A DNA stretch of 64,000 bases from Candidatus Izemoplasmatales bacterium. GTDB lineage: Bacteria > Bacillota_I > Bacilli_A > Izemoplasmatales > Hujiaoplasmataceae. A program made the translations under genes and the position numbers. Positions 48,341-56,732 of the stretch are shown here, piece after piece. The notes beneath the pieces are model-generated. The model was not told where the DNA came from, ran no database searches, and was given only the letters and a program-made list of their open reading frames with translations. The DNA lies in contig JBAZNL010000001.1 of the NCBI GenBank assembly GCA_041649275.1, forward strand, positions 310,001 through 374,000, given 5' to 3'. Position 1 is the first letter of the stretch; each line of letters begins with the position of its first letter.

Positions 48341-48727
48341 TCATCTCGTAGTCTTCTCGAGGAGCAGCTTCTCGAACCGCGACAGGGTGTCGTCGGAGAT
48401 GTTGTGCTCGATCCCGCACGCTTCGTTCTCGGCGATCCGTTCCTCGACGCCGAGGACCTCGACGAGCAGCCGCTTGATCACGAGATGCTTGCGCAACACC
48501 TTCTCCGACGTCTCGATGCCCATGTCGGTCAGGCTGATGTCGCCGTACGGCGCCTTCACCACGAGACCGTTCTGCATCAGGGTGTTGACGGCGCGGTTCA
48601 CGGACGCCTTCGAGACGCCGAGTTTGGTCGCGATGTCGACGCTGCGGACGTTCTTTCCGCCGAGCATCTCGATCGCCTCGAGATAGTCTTCCAGGGATTC
48701 GCTGAAACGCGGACAGACGTCGTTCAT
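48341..48727 (-). CDS. DtxR/MntR family metal-dependent regulator
   Basis: 128 residues. N-terminal winged helix (RFSESLEDYLEAIEML...VRSVDIATKLGVSKASVNRAVNTLMQNGLV, positions ~7-56), then the dimerisation helices with metal ligands (GIETSEKVLRKHLVIKRLL, then E..C..EH near 105-113). There is no SH3 domain, as in MntR. It lies downstream of feoAB, whose promoter carries two GTTAG-N6-CTAAC repeats, so it is the likely Fe2+ (or Mn2+) repressor of feo. ATG 48727 with GGAGAGCCCC upstream. Confidence 0.92.
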   Translation of the reverse strand: MNDVCPRFSESLEDYLEAIEMLGGKNVRSVDIATKLGVSKASVNRAVNTLMQNGLVVKAPYGDISLTDMGIETSEKVLRKHLVIKRLLVEVLGVEERIAENEACGIEHNISDDTLSRFEKLLLEKTTR

Positions 48728-48757
48728 GGGGCTCTCCTTCGGTTCCGGGATACAGTC

Positions 48758-48786
48758 ATTATATAACGTGGCGGCGGCGGATACAA
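48758..48786 (-). promoter_or_regulatory. putative promoter of the dtxR-type gene
   Basis: TTGTAT (48786-48781), 17-bp spacer, TATAAT (48763-48758) on the minus strand, 31 bp from the ATG, in the short gap after feoB. Confidence 0.6.
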
Positions 48787-48800
48787 GCCGAAGCCTTTTT

Positions 48801-51044
48801 TTATCGTTTTTTCCCGGTCGTGCAGTTTTCCGCGTCGGAACATCCGGCACAGCCGGCGCACGTCCCCCTGCGGCGGATCGCGCCGCGGATCGTGGACAGC
48901 ACGACGGCGACCGCAAGCACGAGCACGACGGCCGTGGCGATGCCGCCGACGCCGAGCGATCCGAGCTGATAGATCGCCAGTGCGACGAGATAGGCGACGA
49001 CCATCTCGTAGGCGACCGAGAAGAGGAACCACCGGCTGGATCCCAGTTCGCGCCGCATCGCCGCGAGCGCGGCCACGCAGGGAGCCGAAAGCAGGGCGAA
49101 GGCCATGAAGGCATACGCCTGAAGCGGAGTGAAGGCGGCGCGGATCGCCGGATAGAGGAGGGTACCGTCGGCGATGGCGTCGCCGGCCACGCCGTAGAGG
49201 ATCCCGAGCGTCCCGACGACCGACTCCTTCGCGACCAGCCCGGTCAGGATCGCGACCGACGCCTTCCAATCGGAGAATCCGATCGGCCGGAAGATCGGCA
49301 GGATCGCCTTTCCGATCGAACCCATCAGGCTGTACTCGATCTCGCTTTGCGAAAGCAGGCGGAAGGTTCCGTCGACGATGCCGAAGTAGGAGAGAAACCA
49401 GATCACGATGAAGGCGCCGAGCAGGACGGTCCCGGCCTTGACGACGAACCCCTTGACCCTTTCCCAGGTGTGCAGGGCGGTGTTCTTCGCCGTCGGCATG
49501 CGGTATTCCGGAAGTTCCATCAGATAGTTCGCGGACGCGCCCCGGAGGACCGTCTTCTTGAACAGGACGGCGGAGAACAGGGCGACGACGATTCCGAGCA
49601 CGTACATCGAGAAGACCACGTAATAGGCGGAGGCGGCGAAGAGCGCGCCGGCGATGACGCCGTAGATCGGCGCCTTCGCTCCGCACGAGACGAACGGGAT
49701 GATCATCGTCGTCACCTTGCGGTCCTCGGGCTTGTCGAGGGTGCGCGTCGCGGCCATCGCCGGAACGCTGCAGCCGAAGCCGAGGAGCATCGGGATGAAC
49801 GATTTGCCGGACAGTCCGAAGCGGCGCAGGACGCGGTCCATGATGAAGGCGGCACGCGCCATGTACCCGCTGTCCTCGAGGATCGAGAGGAAGAAGAACA
49901 GGATCGCCAGCTGCGGCAGGAATCCGAGTACCGCGGCGAGACCGCCGAAGACGGCGTTGTTCACGAGGCTTTCGACCCACGCGGCCATCCCGAGCGCCTC
50001 GACGCCGCCGGCGACGAGTTCGAAAAGCAGATCGATCAGCGCGACGAAGCCGTCGGTCACGAACGTTCCGACCGGGCCGAAGGCGAGCCAGAAGACGAAG
50101 AACATGATGCCGAGAAAGAGCGGAATCCCGAAGACGCGGTGCGTCAGCACGCGGTCGATCCGGTCGGTGGCGCCTTCGATCGCCGCGGCTCCCTTCGTCA
50201 TCGTCGCGCCGACGATCTCGAGGATCCGGTCGTAGCGATCGTTGGGGAGAACCATGTCGAAATCGATCGGCGCGGCCTTGCGCGCCGCTTCGAGCATGCG
50301 GCGCAGGTCGTCCTTCGCCTCGTCCGGCAGGCGGGTCGCGGCGATCGCCTTTTCGCCGTCCTCGAGACACCGGACGGCCGTGAAGCGGTCTTTCGTCACA
50401 TCCGCAAAGCGTTCGACGAGTCCTTCGACGGAAGGAGAATAACGCGGACGCAGGCGCATCGAGGACGCGTCGTACGCGCCGATCCGCCGGACCAGTTCGT
50501 CGAGTCCGGAACGGGTCGAGGCGGTGATCGGGACGACCGGAACGCCGAGCAGGCGTTCGAGTTTCGCGACATCGAGAGCCTCCTTGCGTTTGGCGACGAT
50601 GTCCATGCAGTTGAGCGCGACGATCATCGGCAGACCCGAATCGAGCAGCTGGAACGTGAGGAAGAGGTTGCGCTCGAGACTGGACGCGTCGACGATGTCG
50701 ACGATCAGGTTCGCCTTGCGGCTGGCGATGAAATCGACGGTGATCTCCTCTTCGGGCGACAGCGTCGACAGCGAATACAGGCCCGGAAGGTCGGTGACTT
50801 CGGCGTCGATGTCGCCGAGGGAGATTTTGCCACCCTTCTTCTCGATGGTCACTCCCGGCCAGTTCCCGACGTACTGGTTCGAACCGGTCAAGCCGTTGAA
50901 GAGCGTCGTCTTCCCGCTGTTCGGATTTCCGACGAGCGCGATCTGGAGGGGTGCGCGACCGTCGGCCGCGACGAAACGGCGTCTTCCGCGGCCGTGTCCT
51001 TTTCCCGTTCCGAAACCGCGTCCCCGGCCGAACCCGCGGTTCAC
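48801..51044 (-). CDS. feoB: ferrous iron transporter B
   Basis: 747 residues. The cytoplasmic G domain has G1 GNPNSGKTT (about 39-47), DLPGLYSLS and NCMD; a GDI-like helical domain follows, then a channel domain with GFGCSVPAMAATRTL and FVSCGAKAPIY gate motifs. The C-terminus ends in a Cys-rich CAGCAGCSDAENC. An unusual Gly/Arg/Phe-rich tail (about 24 residues) precedes the G domain. The GTG start overlaps the feoA stop (GTGA 51041-51044) with GGAGG seven bases upstream. Confidence 0.96.
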   Translation of the reverse strand: MNRGFGRGRGFGTGKGHGRGRRRFVAADGRAPLQIALVGNPNSGKTTLFNGLTGSNQYVGNWPGVTIEKKGGKISLGDIDAEVTDLPGLYSLSTLSPEEEITVDFIASRKANLIVDIVDASSLERNLFLTFQLLDSGLPMIVALNCMDIVAKRKEALDVAKLERLLGVPVVPITASTRSGLDELVRRIGAYDASSMRLRPRYSPSVEGLVERFADVTKDRFTAVRCLEDGEKAIAATRLPDEAKDDLRRMLEAARKAAPIDFDMVLPNDRYDRILEIVGATMTKGAAAIEGATDRIDRVLTHRVFGIPLFLGIMFFVFWLAFGPVGTFVTDGFVALIDLLFELVAGGVEALGMAAWVESLVNNAVFGGLAAVLGFLPQLAILFFFLSILEDSGYMARAAFIMDRVLRRFGLSGKSFIPMLLGFGCSVPAMAATRTLDKPEDRKVTTMIIPFVSCGAKAPIYGVIAGALFAASAYYVVFSMYVLGIVVALFSAVLFKKTVLRGASANYLMELPEYRMPTAKNTALHTWERVKGFVVKAGTVLLGAFIVIWFLSYFGIVDGTFRLLSQSEIEYSLMGSIGKAILPIFRPIGFSDWKASVAILTGLVAKESVVGTLGILYGVAGDAIADGTLLYPAIRAAFTPLQAYAFMAFALLSAPCVAALAAMRRELGSSRWFLFSVAYEMVVAYLVALAIYQLGSLGVGGIATAVVLVLAVAVVLSTIRGAIRRRGTCAGCAGCSDAENCTTGKKR

Positions 51045-51274
51045 GGGCGCGCCTCCGCGAACGCGACGTCGATGTGCCTGGCTTCGGTCTTGCGGATCGT
51101 GAGCAGATAGCCGCGGACGATGATCTCCATCGGATCGCCGAGCGGCGCGAGACGCTTGACGCGGACCGCGGTTCCCGTCGTCAACCCCATGTCGATGATC
51201 CGCTTGCGCAGGTTGTCGCAGCGGATGTTCAAAATGGTGCATTCCTGTCCCGGTTTCATGTCTTGCAGCGTCAT
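51041..51274 (-). CDS. feoA: ferrous iron transport protein A
   Basis: 77 residues, an SH3-like FeoA domain: LQDMKPGQECTILNI...LRKRIIDMGLTTGTAVRVKRLAPLGDPMEI (positions ~3-50) and RKTEARHIDV. It is an essential partner of FeoB in Fe2+ uptake. ATG with TGGAGGATCATC upstream; coupled to feoB. Confidence 0.96.
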   Translation of the reverse strand: MTLQDMKPGQECTILNIRCDNLRKRIIDMGLTTGTAVRVKRLAPLGDPMEIIVRGYLLTIRKTEARHIDVAFAEARP

Positions 51275-51290
51275 GATGATCCTCCATAAA

Positions 51291-51348
51291 GTTAGCCGAA
51301 ACTAACTACGTTTTCAAAAAATAAGGACTACTGTTAGTCTACGCTAAC
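51291..51348 (-). promoter_or_regulatory. two DtxR-type operator sites of feoAB
   Basis: Box 1: GTTAG-CCGAAA-CTAAC at 51291-51306. Box 2: GTTAG-TCTACG-CTAAC at 51333-51348. Both are perfect 5-bp inverted repeats with a 6-bp spacer, identical in the arms, 42 bp (four helix turns) apart, and Box 2 abuts the -10. The shape matches iron-repressor DtxR/MntR-type sites. Confidence 0.85.
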
Positions 51349-51377
51349 ATTATAGTCCTTTTACTTGCGGCCGTCAA
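51349..51377 (-). promoter_or_regulatory. sigma-A type promoter of feoAB
   Basis: TTGACG (51377-51372), 17-bp spacer, TATAAT (51354-51349) on the minus strand. The transcript would start inside operator Box 2. Confidence 0.88.
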
Positions 51378-51412
51378 CCGCGTCCGGGCGGAATCGTCTC
51401 GAAAACGGTTTC

Positions 51413-51871
51413 TCAGCGTCCGCGCCGTTCCGCCTCGAAGGCGATCAGCGACGCCTTGAACGATTCACCGCCGCCGTACAGACCGGTGGCGCCGCCGCTT
51501 TTCACGACGCGGTGGCACGGGACGAGGATGTGGAACTCGTTTCTCGCCATCACCGAACCCACCGCGCGGTAGGCGTTCGGATGTCCGGCGGCGCGTGCAA
51601 CCTCGGCGTACGAACGCGTCTCGCCGTAGGGGATTCGGGTGACGGCGATCACCACGCGCTTCTCGAATTCGGTGCCGTCGATCGTGAACGGGAGCTCGAG
51701 TTTCCGCCGGGTTCCCGCATAGAACTCGTCGATCTGGCGGGCGGCTTCGGCCGCGAGCGGATCGGGTCCGTCCGTCGGACGATCGTCGCCGACGCGGATC
51801 GCGGTGATCTCACGACCGTCGGTCTCGATGCCGATCGGACCGCGGACGCTGTCGTGTCGAAGGTGTCCCAT
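51413..51871 (-). CDS. ogt: methylated-DNA--protein-cysteine S-methyltransferase
   Basis: 152 residues. The acceptor Cys lies in ILVPCHRVVKSGG, with the helix-turn-helix segment TRIPYGETRSYAEVARAAGHPNAYRAVGSVMARN (positions ~88-121) and the C-terminal GLYGGGESFKA. It repairs O6-alkylguanine stoichiometrically. ATG 51871 has AGGAGGATATGAG upstream; the longer start at 51895 would overlap the DUF1667 gene. Confidence 0.93.
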   Translation of the reverse strand: MGHLRHDSVRGPIGIETDGREITAIRVGDDRPTDGPDPLAAEAARQIDEFYAGTRRKLELPFTIDGTEFEKRVVIAVTRIPYGETRSYAEVARAAGHPNAYRAVGSVMARNEFHILVPCHRVVKSGGATGLYGGGESFKASLIAFEAERRGR

Positions 51872-51872
51872 C

Positions 51873-52244
51873 TCATATCCTCCTGGCGACCGCACGGGTC
51901 GCGATGACGGCGATGCCGGTGCCGCAGAGGTTCTCCACGATCACCTGTCCGGCTTCGACGGGCGCATCCACGCGCAACGTCTTCAGGCAGTCCATGCACG
52001 CGCGGATCAGCGGCTTTGGAATGTCGGAGGCCGTCTTCACCGGCACCATTCCGATCTCGCCGCCGTCGACGGGAAGAATCGTCGTGACGATCCGGCGCGG
52101 ATCGACGACTTCCTTGGCGGCGTACGCCTCGCCCTTCCTGCAGGCGAAGCCGACGATCTTCTTCACGGCTCCGTCCTCGAGTTCCACTTCCATCTGGCAT
52201 CCCATGGGGCAGCCGATGCAGGTCAGTTCCTTCTTCTCGACCAT
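51873..52244 (-). CDS. DUF1667 domain protein of the glycerol-phosphate oxidation cluster
   Basis: 123 residues. N-terminal CIGCPMGCQMEVE (CxxCPxGC) and two further cysteines (FACRKGE, CMDCLK) can hold Fe-S. DUF1667 is regularly third after the GlpA-type and FAD-oxidoreductase genes in Thermotoga and Bacillota and may replace the Fe-S subunit GlpC. ATG 52244 has GGGAG upstream and follows the FAD gene by five bases. Confidence 0.9.
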   Translation of the reverse strand: MVEKKELTCIGCPMGCQMEVELEDGAVKKIVGFACRKGEAYAAKEVVDPRRIVTTILPVDGGEIGMVPVKTASDIPKPLIRACMDCLKTLRVDAPVEAGQVIVENLCGTGIAVIATRAVARRI

Positions 52245-52249
52245 CGGAA

Positions 52250-53518
52250 TCACTCCCTCTCGACCGCGACGGTGATCGTCCGGAGTCCCGGACGCGCGGC
52301 GAACCACTTCGCGGGGAGGAGGACTTCCTCCATCTCGCCGGGCGTGAGGATCCGCTTCTTCAGATGCTGGACCCGTTCGCCGTCCAGAAGGACCGTGACG
52401 AAGGCGTCCCGATACACGTTGTCCGTCCGGAAACGGATCGTCGTGATCGTCCCGACGGCGGACGGATGGATCGCCGACGGAACCGTATAGCGGACGCCGA
52501 AGCCGGTCGTGACCGCGATCGCAACCGCGTCCTTCTTCACGCCGCGCGCATGACGGACGGCGTTGACGCCGGCGATCGCGGCCTCAGACGAAACATGGTC
52601 GACGAGGTCGTGGACATGCAGGACGTTGCCGGCGGCGAACACGCCGGGGATGTTCGTCTCGAGACTCTCGTCGACGATCGCGCCCTGGGTTTTCGGATTG
52701 ATCGCAACGCCCGCCTTGCGCGAAAGTTCGTTCTCGGGGATCAGTCCGACCGACAGAAGCAGCGTGTCGCAGGCGACGTATTCCTCGGTTCCCGGGATCG
52801 GCTGGCGATTCTCGTCGACGGCGGCGACCGTCACGCCCTCGACGCGCTCCTTCCCGTGGATGCGGGTGACGGTGTGCGAGAGCCGAAGCGGGATGCCGTA
52901 GTCGTCGAGGCACTGGACGATGTTGCGCTTGAGTCCCCCGGAATAGGGCATGATCTCGCAGACCATCTTGACATGGGCCCCCTCGAGCGTGAGCCGGCGC
53001 GCCATGATGAGACCGATGTCGCCCGATCCGAGGATCACGACGGTCTTTCCCGGCATGTACCCCTCGATGTTGACGAACCGCTGGGCGGTACCAGCCGAAA
53101 AGATGCCGGCCGGGCGCGAACCGGGGATGTTCAGGGCGCCGCGCGGGCGTTCGCGACAGCCCATCGCGAGCACGATCGCCTTCGCCTCGATCCGGAGGAG
53201 ACCGTCGCGCTCGCTGATCGTGGTCACGACCCGTTCGCGGGAGACGTCGATGACCATCGTGTCGAGCATCGTCTCGATGCCGCGCGTAGCGAGTTGTTCG
53301 ATGTAGCGCGCCGCATATTCGGGACCGGTCAGTTCCTCCTTGAAGGTATGGAGTCCGAAACCGTTGTGGATGCACTGGTTGAGGATTCCGCCGAGGACGG
53401 AATCGCGTTCGATGACGAGGATGTCGCGACAGCCCTCGTCGTAGGCGGCGACCGCCGCGGCGAGACCCGCGGGTCCGCCGCCGATGATGACGACTTCACG
53501 TGTCCGCATAGCGTCCAT
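52250..53518 (-). CDS. FAD-dependent oxidoreductase, glycerol-3-phosphate dehydrogenase associated (GlpB-like role)
   Basis: 422 residues. GGGPAGLAAAVAAYDEG binds FAD, GSGDIGLIMARRL the NAD(P), and IPGVFAAGNVLHVHDLVD closes the FAD site. It has the NADH-oxidase/hydrogen-cyanide-synthase-like fold and stands between the GlpA-type and DUF1667 genes. In such trios it moves electrons from glycerol-3-phosphate to NAD(P) or another carrier. ATG 53518 follows AAGGAGGACCTCTAG, where the GlpA-type stop is. Confidence 0.9.
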   Translation of the reverse strand: MDAMRTREVVIIGGGPAGLAAAVAAYDEGCRDILVIERDSVLGGILNQCIHNGFGLHTFKEELTGPEYAARYIEQLATRGIETMLDTMVIDVSRERVVTTISERDGLLRIEAKAIVLAMGCRERPRGALNIPGSRPAGIFSAGTAQRFVNIEGYMPGKTVVILGSGDIGLIMARRLTLEGAHVKMVCEIMPYSGGLKRNIVQCLDDYGIPLRLSHTVTRIHGKERVEGVTVAAVDENRQPIPGTEEYVACDTLLLSVGLIPENELSRKAGVAINPKTQGAIVDESLETNIPGVFAAGNVLHVHDLVDHVSSEAAIAGVNAVRHARGVKKDAVAIAVTTGFGVRYTVPSAIHPSAVGTITTIRFRTDNVYRDAFVTVLLDGERVQHLKKRILTPGEMEEVLLPAKWFAARPGLRTITVAVERE

Positions 53519-54955
53519 CTAGAGGTCCTCCTTGTCGAACCCGACCAGAATCGTCGAGCGGCGGTCGAACTTGACGATGTCGCGCGGATCGAGGCCGGTC
53601 TCCTCGGCGAGGATGCGCATCACCCGCGGCGAACAGAACCCGCCCTGGCAGCGGCCCGAGCCGGCCCTTGTGCGGCGCTTGATGCCATCGACGGTCGTCG
53701 CGCCGAGCGGACGGCGGATGGCGTCGAGGATTTCGGCCGCGGTCACGAGTTCGCAGCGGCAGACGATCCTGCCGAAGGCCGGATCGCGGCGGATCGCCGC
53801 GGCTTTCTCTTCCAGCGAGAGCGATTCGAAGCGAACCGGGGTCGGCCGATCGAGCGGTTCGGACGGTTTTCGAACGAGCGAAAGCGCCTCGGCGATCATG
53901 TGCGCGAGGTCGTCGCCGATCGCCGGGGCGGAGGTGAGTCCCGGCGATTCGATCCCCGCCGCATTGAAGAACCCCTTCGCGTCGGGAGCTTCGCCGATGA
54001 CGAAATCCCCTCCCTTTTCCGTCGCGCGAAGGCCGGCGAAGGCCGTGATCACGAAACCGGTTGGAACCGATAAAACGCTCCGTTTCGCCTTTTTCACGAC
54101 TTCCGCAAGGCCCTCTGGAGTCGTTGAGAAATCATCCTTGTCGCCGACGTCAACGGCCGTCGGACCGATCAGCAGGTTGCCTTCGGCGGTCGGCGTGACG
54201 AGCACTCCCTTGCCGAGTCGGGTGGGAAGCTGGAAGAGCGTATGGCCGACGAGGGATCCGACCTCCTTGTCGAACAGACAGTATTCGCCCTTGCGCGGCG
54301 TGATCGACAGCTTCCGGGCGGAGACGAGGTTGTTCATCTCGTCGGCACGGACGCCGGCGCAGTTGACGACCGCGCGGGCTTCGTGGACGCCGCGATCGGT
54401 CGCGACCGCATAACCGCCGGGGACCGCACGGATTCCGACGACGAGGGTGTCGAAGAGAAACTTCACGCCGTTCACCGCGGCGACCTCGGCCTGGGCGATC
54501 GTCAGTTCGAAGGGATCGACGATGGCTCCGGTGGGGGCCAGCAACGCGCCTCTGACGTCGACGCCGAGATTCGGCTCGAGCGTCCGCGCTTCCTCGACGG
54601 TCAGCACTCGAAGGCCTTCGACGCCGTTCTCCTCGCCTTGCGCACGTAATTCCTCGAGTCTCGGGAGTTCCTCCTCGGAAAAGGCGAGGACCATCGAGCC
54701 GTTGTTCCGATAGGGAATGCGGTGGCGGGCGCAGAAGGCTTCCATCATCCTGCTTCCGGCCAGGTTGTATTTGGCTTTCAAAGATCCCGGATGGGCGTCA
54801 TAGCCGGCATGGACGATGCCAGAATTCGCCTTCGAGGTCTCCTCGCAGACGTCATGGTTCTTCTCGATGACGACGATGTCCGCCGCATAGGCGGACAGCG
54901 CCCTCGCGACCGAGGCGCCGATCACGCCGGCGCCGATGATCAGAATGTCATGCAT
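53519..54955 (-). CDS. GlpA-type FAD-dependent glycerol-3-phosphate dehydrogenase
   Basis: 478 residues. GAGVIGASVARAL is the FAD loop and ITAFAGLRAT the DAO-domain substrate region. The C-terminal BFD-like [2Fe-2S] domain has CRCE and CQGGFC. This is the anaerobic GlpA type rather than aerobic GlpD. It oxidises glycerol-3-phosphate to DHAP. First of the three-gene cluster; ATG with GAAGGAGCATCAT upstream. No glpK or glpF in the window. Confidence 0.9.
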   Translation of the reverse strand: MHDILIIGAGVIGASVARALSAYAADIVVIEKNHDVCEETSKANSGIVHAGYDAHPGSLKAKYNLAGSRMMEAFCARHRIPYRNNGSMVLAFSEEELPRLEELRAQGEENGVEGLRVLTVEEARTLEPNLGVDVRGALLAPTGAIVDPFELTIAQAEVAAVNGVKFLFDTLVVGIRAVPGGYAVATDRGVHEARAVVNCAGVRADEMNNLVSARKLSITPRKGEYCLFDKEVGSLVGHTLFQLPTRLGKGVLVTPTAEGNLLIGPTAVDVGDKDDFSTTPEGLAEVVKKAKRSVLSVPTGFVITAFAGLRATEKGGDFVIGEAPDAKGFFNAAGIESPGLTSAPAIGDDLAHMIAEALSLVRKPSEPLDRPTPVRFESLSLEEKAAAIRRDPAFGRIVCRCELVTAAEILDAIRRPLGATTVDGIKRRTRAGSGRCQGGFCSPRVMRILAEETGLDPRDIVKFDRRSTILVGFDKEDL

Positions 54956-55009
54956 ATGATGCTCCTTCGGACGGACGATGTCCGCCGTCGCCGCGCTGCG
55001 CGGCGATCG

Positions 55010-55942
55010 TCAGTGATGCGCTTGCTCCGCCAGAAACCGGCGGACGGTCGCGACGTACTCGTCGCGGTTCTTGCGGAAGGACTCGGCGTGGCGGGCGCCG
55101 TTGCCCGCGATCCAGAGGACGGATGGCGAGGCACAGGCCGCGGAAAGCCGCGAGGCCGACGCCGGCGGGATGTAGCGGTCACCCTCGCCGTGGACGAAGA
55201 GGATCGGTGCCTTCGCCCGCGCGACGGCGTCGAGGGGACGGACTCCGCGGGGGTCGACACCCGTCGTCTTGCGGAAAATCCATTCGCCGATCGGAAGACA
55301 CGGCCAAACCGGAATCAGGGGATGGCGTTTCACGAGATGGCGGAACTGGTCGTGCAGGTCCGCGAACGCGCAGTCGGAGACGACGAAGCGGACCCGCGGA
55401 TCGTCGGCCTGTTCGAGGAGTGCGGCGACCGCTCCCATCGATTCGCCGCAGAGGCCGAGGAAGATGTCCGAGCCGAAGCGCCCGCAGACGGCGTCGATGA
55501 CGGCCCGCAGATCGTCCTTCTCGCGTCCGCCGAGCGTGCAGTTCGGACCGCCCGACTCGCCATGGTACCGTTCGTCGTAGAACACGACGTGATAGCCGAG
55601 GTCCTTGAAGACGGATGCGTACTTGATCGAACCGTGATGGGTGTAGGTGAACCCGTGCGCAACGACGACGAAGCGGCGCGGGCTTCCCGGCGCGTCGTCG
55701 GCGGGGACATAATAGGCCTTGAGGTCGTAGCCTTCGGGAGAACGCACCAAGAAGGACGTCTTCTCCCAGGCATCGTAGTCCTGAAGCAGGTCGGGCGTGC
55801 GTTCCGTTTCCAGGGCGCGCGTTTCCAGAAGCGAGAATCGCCGCGGATGCATCGCCCCGAACGCGATGCGGATTCCGAGGGCGACCAGGACGATCAGGAG
55901 GAGCAGGACGGCGGCCGATGCCGCGATCGCGTACCAGGGCAT
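55010..55942 (-). CDS. alpha/beta hydrolase with N-terminal membrane anchor
   Basis: 310 residues. One N-terminal helix (6-28), then the serine-hydrolase core: oxyanion region VAHGFTYTHHGSIKY, nucleophile GLCGESMGAV (Ser), acid in VHGEGDRYIPP and His in ARHAESF. The order and the DLGYHVVFYDERYHGES segment match the alpha/beta hydrolase family of membrane-anchored esterases or peptidases seen in lactobacilli. Substrate unknown. Confidence 0.87.
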   Translation of the reverse strand: MPWYAIAASAAVLLLLIVLVALGIRIAFGAMHPRRFSLLETRALETERTPDLLQDYDAWEKTSFLVRSPEGYDLKAYYVPADDAPGSPRRFVVVAHGFTYTHHGSIKYASVFKDLGYHVVFYDERYHGESGGPNCTLGGREKDDLRAVIDAVCGRFGSDIFLGLCGESMGAVAALLEQADDPRVRFVVSDCAFADLHDQFRHLVKRHPLIPVWPCLPIGEWIFRKTTGVDPRGVRPLDAVARAKAPILFVHGEGDRYIPPASASRLSAACASPSVLWIAGNGARHAESFRKNRDEYVATVRRFLAEQAHH

Positions 55943-55951
55943 GGCCTCGCC

Positions 55952-56656
55952 TCACGCATAGAAGCGGAGCGCTTCGTTCGCGCCCGCCGAGAGCATCTCG
56001 CGGGCGATGGCGACGGCCGCCTTCTCGTCATGGTCGCGCAGCGCCGACAGGAGCTGCTGGTGTTTTTCGATCAGGTAGGTGATGAGGTCGAGGTTGTGGA
56101 AGAACATGACGATCAGGCCGTCGGCGATGTAGCGGTAGTTGCGGTACAGGAGACGATAGGCGTAGTTGTCGCCGAGGGACACGAGCGTCTCGTTGAAGGC
56201 CTGGTCGAACTTCCAGAACTTGGCGTAGTCCTTGATCGGATGCGCGAGCCACTGCTGTTCGCGCTCGAGAATCCGGACGAGAGGCTGGAGGGAAGTGCGC
56301 GCGCTGTTCGCGATCGTCTTCACCGCATCGATCGTGAGGACCATGCGGAGCGACAGGGAGTCCTGCGTCAGCTTGCGCTTCAGCGCGTGATTCTCGGACC
56401 GGATCACGTCGCCGACGATTCCGAGCGTCCCGGACGTCAGGAAATCGGCGACTTCGACGTGGTGCCGCGGGACGATCCGGACGTATCCCTGCGCGGCGAG
56501 CGAACTGATCGCGGCGTTGACGACGCTGCGGGAGACGCCGTGCGCCTCCGCGAGTTCCCGGAGCGGCAACAGTTTCTCGCCGGCTTTCAACTTTCCCATG
56601 ATGACGTCGTTCTTGATCGTCGAGACGAGTCTCGCGGTCATGTTCTCGGTCTTCAA
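55952..56656 (-). CDS. GntR family regulator, FCD (FadR-type) domain
   Basis: 234 residues. The winged helix (positions ~8-70: RLVSTIKNDVIMGKLKAGEKLLP, RELAEAHGVSRSVVNAAISSLAAQGYV) is followed by an all-helical FCD ligand-binding domain with a D..FN..L pattern. Effector unknown. A TTG at 56656 has AAGGGG eight bases upstream and gives a complete HTH; an ATG at 56641 is the alternative. It lies between MATE and hydrolase genes, either of which it might control. Confidence 0.85.
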   Translation of the reverse strand: MKTENMTARLVSTIKNDVIMGKLKAGEKLLPLRELAEAHGVSRSVVNAAISSLAAQGYVRIVPRHHVEVADFLTSGTLGIVGDVIRSENHALKRKLTQDSLSLRMVLTIDAVKTIANSARTSLQPLVRILEREQQWLAHPIKDYAKFWKFDQAFNETLVSLGDNYAYRLLYRNYRYIADGLIVMFFHNLDLITYLIEKHQQLLSALRDHDEKAAVAIAREMLSAGANEALRFYA

Positions 56657-56732
56657 CGGAATCACCCCTTCATCGGAATGCGAACGTCGGCGCCGGGCGT
56701 CGACCAAGCGAATAGCGGTACCGGCACCCGGC

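Noticed and set aside
48726..51110. 794-codon plus-strand frame across feoB
   Set aside because: Antisense shadow of feoB; no start signal and no recognisable domain.
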